This document shows positions 57,543-64,000 of a stretch of 64,000 bases of DNA, piece by piece (the stretch's first letter is position 1; each line of letters begins with the position of its first letter). The notes under the pieces were generated by a model. That model saw only the letters and a list, made by a program, of their open reading frames with translations. It was not told the DNA's origin and made no database searches. Position numbers and translations under genes: made by a program. This stretch comes from Pomphorhynchus laevis (lineage: Eukaryota > Acanthocephala > Palaeacanthocephala > Echinorhynchida > Pomphorhynchidae). The stretch lies in NCBI GenBank assembly GCA_012934845.2, contig WNNJ02000965.1:148164-212163 (forward strand), in the 5' to 3' direction.

Positions 57543-57777
57543 ATTGTATCACCGATTAACGGAGAAATCCTACGTTTCATGGATACTACATATAAGCTTC
57601 TTTCTTCATCTTGTCATCAAAGAGATACGATTGTTTTAGTAATCAATAAATTTCTAAATGCAATTCCACAAATATTTAATGATGACAGCGTTAAACATAA
57701 GGGATTAATTGAATTATGTATAACTTTTATTAAGTATGTACAGTCGTATAATTGCTGGTCGTCTAATATAACAAGCG
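57543..57777 (+). CDS. M1-like gene, exon 12
   Basis: 235 bases, starts in phase 0 (acceptor TGCCGTTTAG) and ends one base into a codon (donor GTGAGT). It reads SPINGEILRFMDTTYKLLSS, then FLNAIPQIFNDD and ELCITFIKYVQSYNCW. Helix-rich, as expected for the ERAP1-like C-terminal domain of M1 proteins. Confidence 0.6.
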
Positions 57778-57879
57778 GTGAGTACTTTTAAGTTTTATAA
57801 CTTACACCATAACTTCCAACATAGTCAAATTTTTAACTTAAAAATTTGCATCAGTAAAACACTAAATTTAATTCATTAA

Positions 57880-58085
57880 TTAATTAAATAAACAAATGCT
57901 TCTGCTGGAGCATTCCTACAGGCAGTTCCAATGTCCACGACCGGAACTTTGCTCACAGACGAAGTCTTAAGAGTGGCAATCGCCTTGCGATTAAGAGCGC
58001 CAATATGCCAACCACACACGTGCCGTTGCGTTCCAGTCGATGGTAGGTTAGGAACGCATGGTTTAAGTTGTTCACGTTTATAATT
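57880..58085 (-). other. GC-richer island with a 72-codon frame
   Basis: The minus-strand frame 57,876-58,094 contains RHVCGWHIGALNRKAIATLK and SSVSKVPVVDIGTACRNAP. The composition differs clearly from the AT-rich intron. It is directly adjacent to repeat B copy 2. Product not recognised; perhaps a piece of a retroelement or a captured gene fragment. Confidence 0.4.
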
Positions 58086-58670
58086 ATTTGCCATTTTGCT
58101 TATGGTGACCTATTTATATCTTTCATTATCTGATATTTTTGAAAATACTTTATGTTGATCGGCGAAGCAATGCATTAGTGTCAATGCTTACTTAACAAAT
58201 ATATTATCACCCAAATGGGTAATTTAGATTAATAATGTGGAATTTGTAGGAATTTTTGAATTGACAATCTAAAACTTAATTCCTGCTAAAAGTGCAGGAA
58301 TTAAAATATTAGAATCAATATTTGTAAATAATCAATACTTGATTTAATACTCGATATTTGATTAAATCAATACTTGTTTAAATCAAGATTTTTGTAGATG
58401 TAAATAGTTAAGAAGAACTAAGCAATAGTTCTAAATTGTTCTACAAGCAATACATAAATAATAAAGTAATCTCATAGCTAACAAGTAGGAATTAATTAAT
58501 CTGTATTTAATAATTACTTTAAAATTAATTACTTAATTTTACAAATGATATGGCGAAAGCGCAGAAATTGGCACTAATGAAGATATACTTCAGTCACTGA
58601 TGCTCCCGTCACTGGCCGGATATTTGAATAATGATATATATAGTATACTGCAACTGTCGCTAAACCTTTT
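58081..58670 (+). repeat. Dispersed repeat B, copy 2
   Basis: Full-length relative of 54,894-55,450 with several small insertions and deletions. It ends GTCACTGGCCGG and ACTGCAACTGTC. Confidence 0.8.
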
Positions 58671-58887
58671 GACAACAGGAACCAGTAAATTCATAATTTT
58701 AATCCCACAGACGTGTAACTTACTTTTGCATATTTTCATGAATTCGCTTAAAGTATTCTAGCGTTTTTATTACTAAATCAGTGTGCTTTGACCGCAAATG
58801 TCTTTCCATATTAGGTTTAAATACAATATTTGGTGATGTTATTATATGTCAAACAATAAAGGTAAATGACCGATAAAATACCAGTTG

Positions 58888-59025
58888 CTTATGGTGACCT
58901 ATTTATATCTTTCATTATCTGATATTTTTGAAAATACTTTATGTTGATCGGCGAAGCAATGCATTAGTGTCAATGCTTACTTAACAAATATATTATCACC
59001 CAAATGGGTAATTTAAATTAATAAT
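58888..59025 (+). repeat. Dispersed repeat B, partial copy 3
   Basis: The first ~138 bases of the repeat (GCTTATGGTGACCTATTTAT onward) are nearly identical to copy 2, then the match stops. Confidence 0.8.
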
Positions 59026-59943
59026 ATGTAATAAAACAAATTATTTTTGTCGAAAATCAGTGATGAATGAAAATATCCTATGGATGGGTTATTTATAACC
59101 CATGTATTTATACACTTATCTAAATAATATTTTAATATTTTTATTTGAATGATGAATAATAGGCATTAAAATAATTAGAACCAATTATTTTCAGTCATTC
59201 ATAAAATAAGTCATTTGATACTTTTTAGATAAAAGTATAATATTTATAATACTAATAAAATGTACATTTGCATCTTTATAAGCAGGTACTTATATTCGTA
59301 GATATTATATTTATATTATATATAATTATGATTATATTGATAAAGCATACTAATAGCAACTTATAATTATAAAAATAAGAATGAAAGAAACCAGATTTGT
59401 TAAAGTATAAGCTTTAGTATTTGATAGGACTTGAGATAAACCATTATCAAGAAATTTACTTTAACATAATACATCCAGCATTTTAAAATAATTATTAAAA
59501 TTATGCCTACAATTTTTAGTTAAAGTTATAATTATATAAATTATAATATAATTTTAACATTATTTAATTATGATGATTAAATTCGTATTTTATTTGTTTT
59601 CACTTTCTAGTTAGTTACGCTTATAGATTTAATTCAGTTTTAAGGTTTTCAGATATTAATTTTTACAATTTTTTATCAAATTTAATGAAATAAATTTGAA
59701 AAATTCCAAAATGAATAATTAATTTTATTTTTAAATTGCTTTTAACATTGAGATTATAAAATCAAAAGAAATCCATCTATATACGGCTTCGTAGATTTAG
59801 AAAGCTCATAGATTTAATTAAATTTTAAATAACAATGTATCATCCAAATTGGTAATTCAAATGAATAGGTAATCTAATGGACTGCAATGTTGTAGCAAGT
59901 TGTTTTAACAAATAGTTTATTAAAAATACTATGTTTGTTGTAG
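59026..59943. other. Intron 12, remaining part
   Basis: AT-rich; no gene or element recognised. Confidence 0.5.
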
Positions 59944-60152
59944 TTATCTACTATTTAGACAGCAGATCCTCTCGTGGATTAAATTTAATCCCGATTCATT
60001 GGCTTATTACGATGAATGACCCATTCTCGCTTATGGAAATACAAAGCATCGCACAGCTGGATGTTTCTACAATGAGTAGCACATCAACGAAATCATTCTT
60101 TACTGCCTTAATCAAAACTAACGCGGATCCTTTGGAATCTCTCGTTTTAAAT
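59944..60152 (+). CDS. M1-like gene, exon 13
   Basis: 209 bases. The two leading bases complete the codon begun by exon 12 (G+TT, Val), good evidence for this junction. It reads VIYYLDSRSSRGLNLIPIHW, then NDPFSLMEIQSIAQLDVSTM and TKSFFTALIKTNADPLESLV. It ends in phase 0 (donor GTATTT). It fits the region of the ERAP1-like domain just before the EK..LL.AL block. Confidence 0.65.
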
Positions 60153-60201
60153 GTATTTTAACATATTTTTTAATCTTATATTTTATACCATAAAATATCA
60201 G

Positions 60202-60309
60202 TTTCTACGAAATGGTGACGAGAAACTCAAAATGGCAGCTTTATATGGTTTATCCTTCTCGAATTCAGATATCACAATACTGATTGTCTATAAATACGTA
60301 ATTTTTCAG
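60202..60309 (+). CDS. M1-like gene, exon 14
   Basis: 108 bases, phase 0 (acceptor AAATATCAG, donor GTATAT). FLRNGDEKLKMAALYGLSFS then SDITILIVYKYVIFQ matches the M1 pattern EK..LL.AL..S.D..LL..YL of the C-terminal helical domain. Further exons must lie beyond the window. Confidence 0.65.
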
Positions 60310-60883
60310 GTATATTAATATAGTGATAGTTTTAATATCTAAAACCTAGCAAAATAACTAGAATAATTATTTATTTAATAAATAATGTCATAAATAATGT
60401 TAATAAATAAAATATAATGTTTTGAAAAAATCTAAGATATAAAGATATAAAAAACAGAACACAATGCACATAAAAACCTTAAAAAAAGTTAGAGATCTAA
60501 AGTAAATACACGATCTGAACTGTAATTCTGCTAACTAATAACTACTAATAACTACAATCTAATATACATACAAGATTAATATACACACAAATTACAACGA
60601 TTCAAATACGATTGAAACAACACACAACATAATGCCGCGAGGTAAACCGTCTTCATTTTCTCGCTGTTGTACGTGTAAAAAAATAACTATTAGGGTTATT
60701 AAAGTTCTTACAAAGTAAAAATTTTCTTGATAACAAACATCTTACACAAATTACATGTGATTACTACTCCAAGGGATATACAGCTGCTAACTAATAACTA
60801 CTTACAATCGTCCACGATTGAAAAATACGATTCAAATACGATTCAAGTACGATTCAAATACGATTGAAACAACACACAACATA

Positions 60884-62542
60884 ATGCCGCGAGGTAAACC
60901 GTCTTCATTTTTTTGCTGTTGTACGTGTAATGGTTCAGCTGCAAAATGTATACGTTGTCCTTGCAAGAAATCCGGAAGATCTTGTATCGACTGTCTAGCT
61001 ACCAGTTGCAAAAATCGCATTAAAGAAACGCCGCTATTATTGGACTCCATCATTCCATCCTCAGAGCGATTGAATGTATCACATTCAGTGAATGGTTGTA
61101 TTAACCAAATTTTGGAATTGAACTTGTGTAGTATTGGATTTACTAACAAATCTACTGAGCTCTTACATAGTAGCACAGATAAACAAACTAACACAGGAAT
61201 TGACATTGACTCGGTTTACAAAGAAGTCATTTTATGGGCTCCGAATTTGTTCGAGCTACCAAGATGTAATGCAAGCTTCGAGTTCATCGACAATTTAGCA
61301 TCATTTTATCGTTTATGCGTCGATGATCAAACACAGATAGAATTAAGTCTTAAATCATCTACGGTGATGTGTCAGTTAATTTTGCAAAGAACGGAATCTC
61401 GTCGAGTAAGTGCAAGACGCAAAAATATTGAACGCAGACTAAAATTATGGAAGGAACAAAACTTGTTGGAGCTTTTATGTGAAGCAAGAATCCTTCAAAG
61501 TCAGAGAAAGTGCCAAAGCCATAGGACATCTAGAAAATCAAGTTGGGTCCAGAAATTTATTCAGCTAATGACACATCACAAGACATACTCAGCGGTAAAA
61601 TTGCTTGAAAATCCTCACAATCAAATGGGTATAATGGAGCTGGATGATACTTTTGAATCACAGAGTGTGCGGCATAAGCTCTTACAGCTTCACCCTGAAG
61701 CTTCCGACATAAGTGAAGGCGTAGCTCCAAATAGTCCTTTACCAAACATGGTTAAGCACCACCCAGTACGTTTTGAATGCATATCAAGCGATGACATTAT
61801 AGAGGCAGCTCGACGCACTCAAGGATCAGCAGGACCTTCAGGAATGGATGCGCAAATATGGCGCACAATGCTATGTTCTTTCGGAATATCATCTTCTCGA
61901 CTAGCTTCCAGTCTTGCTGATTTTTCGTATCTAGTGGCAACCGTTAATATCAACCCAGACTCTCTTACAGCATTTACAGCAAGCCGTTTGATTCCATTGA
62001 ACAAGGACCCCGGCATCAGGCCGATAGGGATTGGTAAGGTATCACGCAGAATAGTTGGAAAAGTTCTGGCAAAGTTGATAAGTAAAGACTTACAGATCGT
62101 GTCAAAATGCGAACAATTGTGCGCTGGACAAAGATGTGAGGTCGAGGCTGCGGTACATTCCATTCGACAGGTTTACATGGAAAACAGTGACATGTGTTTG
62201 TTGCAGCTAGATGCTCGAAATGCCTTTAACTGTGTGAACCGTAAATTGGCTCTAGCAAATATAGAGTATGTTTGTCCTTCACTAGCAACAGTGCTGCGTA
62301 ATGTGTATGGTAATCCAGCAACTCTTTCAGTCGACAAGGATTTAATGTTTTCCAAGGAGGGGTTCACGCAAGGTGATCCTCTGGCAATGATAGCATTTGC
62401 TGCGTCATCACTTCCACTCATAATGAAGCTGAGAGCTATAGCACCAAACGTTACTCATCGCTGGTTTGCAGTCGATGCGAATTGTGTGGGTAGTCGATCT
62501 GATGTATTGAGTCTGGTTCGGTATCCGCGAAATCGGCCATAG
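60884..62542 (+). pseudogene. REL-type LINE protein, N-terminal and RT part
   Basis: The start is ATG of MPRGKPSS at 60,884; the frame is open 22 codons further upstream. The Cys array reads CCCTCNGSAAKCIRCPCKKS, then CIDCLATSC. RT motifs: SAGPSGMDAQIWRTML, RPIGIGKVSRRI, LLQLDARNAFNCVNRKLAL and EGFTQGDPLAM. The catalytic motif is FAVD instead of YADD, so this copy would be inactive even if translated. The frame ends in a shifted segment near 62,500-62,520. Confidence 0.85.
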
Positions 62543-63912
62543 ATATGGATTTCATCTGAATGAACAAAAATGCCAGCTTCTAGTACATAAAGATCAAATA
62601 AATTTAGCAGAGAAGACTTTCTGTGGTACGGGGCTTAAGATTATATACCAAGGTACAGAAATTCTTGGTTCTGCCATTGGAGATCAAACATATATGGACC
62701 AGTTTGTTCATGGCAAAATTGACAATTGGATTGAATCATTAAAAAATTTGAATTTAGTAGCGAATGAAGATCCATACGTCGCTTTTGCAGCTTTGACGCA
62801 GGCGCTCCAATTCAAGTGGAATTATGTTCAACGAACTTGTATGGCTAGTAGCACATGTTACGAACGTCTTTCATCGTATATATTCGACACGATCATTCCG
62901 AAGTTGACAGGAGTAGATTTAGATACGGGACAACTTGATTCGATAATGATTCCATTACGCTACGGTGGATTGGGTATACAAGACCCGAATAGTAATCCTC
63001 TTTCGGAATATGATCGTTCATTACGCATGAGCCAACCTCTACTAGATGGATTATCAGGAAGTGATTTAGAGATTAGATATGCCCAAATTGCGCGAGAAAT
63101 AAGAATATATAAGCAAGAATCTATCAAAACTCGATTGATGAGGGTTAAATCAAAATCAGCGACTATTAGCGCTTGTCTCGATTTCGCAGCCTGTAAAGGG
63201 GCATCTAATTGGCTTTCAGCAAAACCTTCAATAGTACTTGGTCACCACTTAAGCAAAAGGCAATTTCAAGATGTTCTGGCATCACGTTATGGGTGGAAAC
63301 CTCCGGACTCACCCATGAAATGTTTGTGTGGACATAATTTTGATATTTGTCATGCCGTTGCTTGTCAGTCCGGTGGTATTCCAACAATTAGACATAACGT
63401 GGTTCGAGATATTATTGCTAAAGAACTAGCCGATGTATGCAGTTCAACATCAATTGAACCTCCTTTACAACCTTTGCCTGAAGGAATAGTTTTTAAAATT
63501 CCACAGCGACCCTTGATTGTAATTCTAAAGTTGATGTTGCGTGTTACGGTCTGTTTGGGGATAAGGCGGAGCGGTCATTATTTGACATTTGTGTTTTCAG
63601 CCATCTTGCTCTTTCTTATTCATCTGGCACGACAAGCAATGCTTTTAACTATCACGAGGCTTGAAAAAACTCGAGGTATGGTGAAAGAATAGCACGGTTC
63701 GATCGATCGTCATTTTATCCTATTGTTCTTGCCTCCATCGGTGCCCTTGGCAGTACAGCACAGATGATTTTAAAGAAAATAGCAAAGATACGAGCAGATA
63801 GAACTTGCGATAATTACAGCGCCTGTATCCGAAATATAAGGAGTAGAGTCAGTTTTGCTTTAGCAAAAATGTCTTCGATGTCTATACGTGCTGCTCGTAC
63901 GTCGAAAATTTA
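62543..63912 (+). pseudogene. REL-type LINE protein, C-terminal part in several frames
   Basis: Continues with YGFHLNEQKCQLLVHKD and the open frame 62,694-63,692 (FVHGKIDNWIESL, then MIPLRYGGLGIQDP). The knuckle is CLCGHNFDICHAVAC, followed by RHNVVRDI. After about 63,500 further frame changes break the endonuclease; its remains (DVACYGLFGDKAERSLFDIC in another frame) and the family tail end at TAG near 63,910. At least three frameshifts relative to the younger copy. Confidence 0.75.
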
Positions 63913-64000
63913 GTCAGTTAGTCAGCATGGAACAAGACTTAATAACTATTATTTGACTGTATTCTTAAATGTTTGTATTTAAAAAAAAAAAAAAATTATA

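Larger units (their letters stand above)
60476..63995 (+). mobile_element. Second REL-type LINE, decayed, with poly(A)
   Basis: Same family as 14,737-18,011. The 5' leader AGAGATCTAAAGTAAATAC is at 60,490, and the 3' end has a run of about 15 As at 63,980-63,995. The first ~100 bases of leader and coding start occur twice (60,590-60,690 and 60,810-60,930); the first is cut off after the codons for MPRGKPSSFS. It sits in the intron after exon 14 of the M1-like gene, same strand. The right target duplication would fall at or beyond the window end. Confidence 0.85.

Overview
The window is AT-rich eukaryotic DNA from an animal, most likely an arthropod. The evidence is spliced protein exons with GT/AG borders, an animal-type tRNA-Ala(UGC), pieces of animal gene families (TLC-domain protein, M1 aminopeptidase-like protein, ubiquilin, protein disulfide isomerase) and many animal retroelements. 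There are no operons. Most of the DNA is intron or intergenic sequence filled with Penelope-like elements (PLEs), LINEs and snap-back repeats.

Layout. 1-8,270: intergenic, with hairpin repeats, PLE scraps, a cluster of repeats carrying hammerhead-ribozyme-like boxes, and the last exon of a TLCD4-like gene (7,334-7,678). 8,271-18,557: left arm of a large, nearly perfect inverted duplication. It holds reversed copies of exons 2-5 of the M1-like gene and a young REL-endonuclease-type LINE (14,737-18,011). 18,558-36,325: spacer between the arms, with LINE and PLE remains, a PDI 3'-end fragment, a tandemly duplicated intronless ubiquilin-like gene, exon 1 of the M1-like gene (28,466-28,614), a LINE nested in a PLE endonuclease fragment, and a direct-repeat-bounded tandem array. 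36,326-43,654: right arm, with exons 2-5 of the M1-like gene in sense orientation and a 333-bp retrocopy that the left arm lacks. 43,655-60,309: further exons of the M1-like gene, with PLEs, dispersed repeats and the tRNA gene in its introns. 60,476-63,995: a second, decayed copy of the REL-type LINE, in the intron after the last exon seen.

The main host gene is one plus-strand, multi-exon gene from 28,466 to beyond the window. It encodes a type II membrane protein of the M1 aminopeptidase fold. The internal introns are mostly phase 0 and the junction phases agree. The exons follow the family in order: membrane anchor, N-terminal beta domain, region before the catalytic core, and helical C-terminal domain. 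I find neither GAMEN nor HEXXH, and exons 7 and 11 are broken in this copy, so it is either a catalytically dead paralogue or a pseudogene.

The most noteworthy structures are: (1) the ~7.0 kb inverted duplication, whose arms differ by two reciprocal retroposon insertions with readable empty sites and target-site duplications; (2) several repeat families that share CUGANGA / helix II / GAAA boxes, with compensatory changes in helix II; and (3) host-gene fragments embedded among PLEs. All identifications come from reading the sequence, with no database search.
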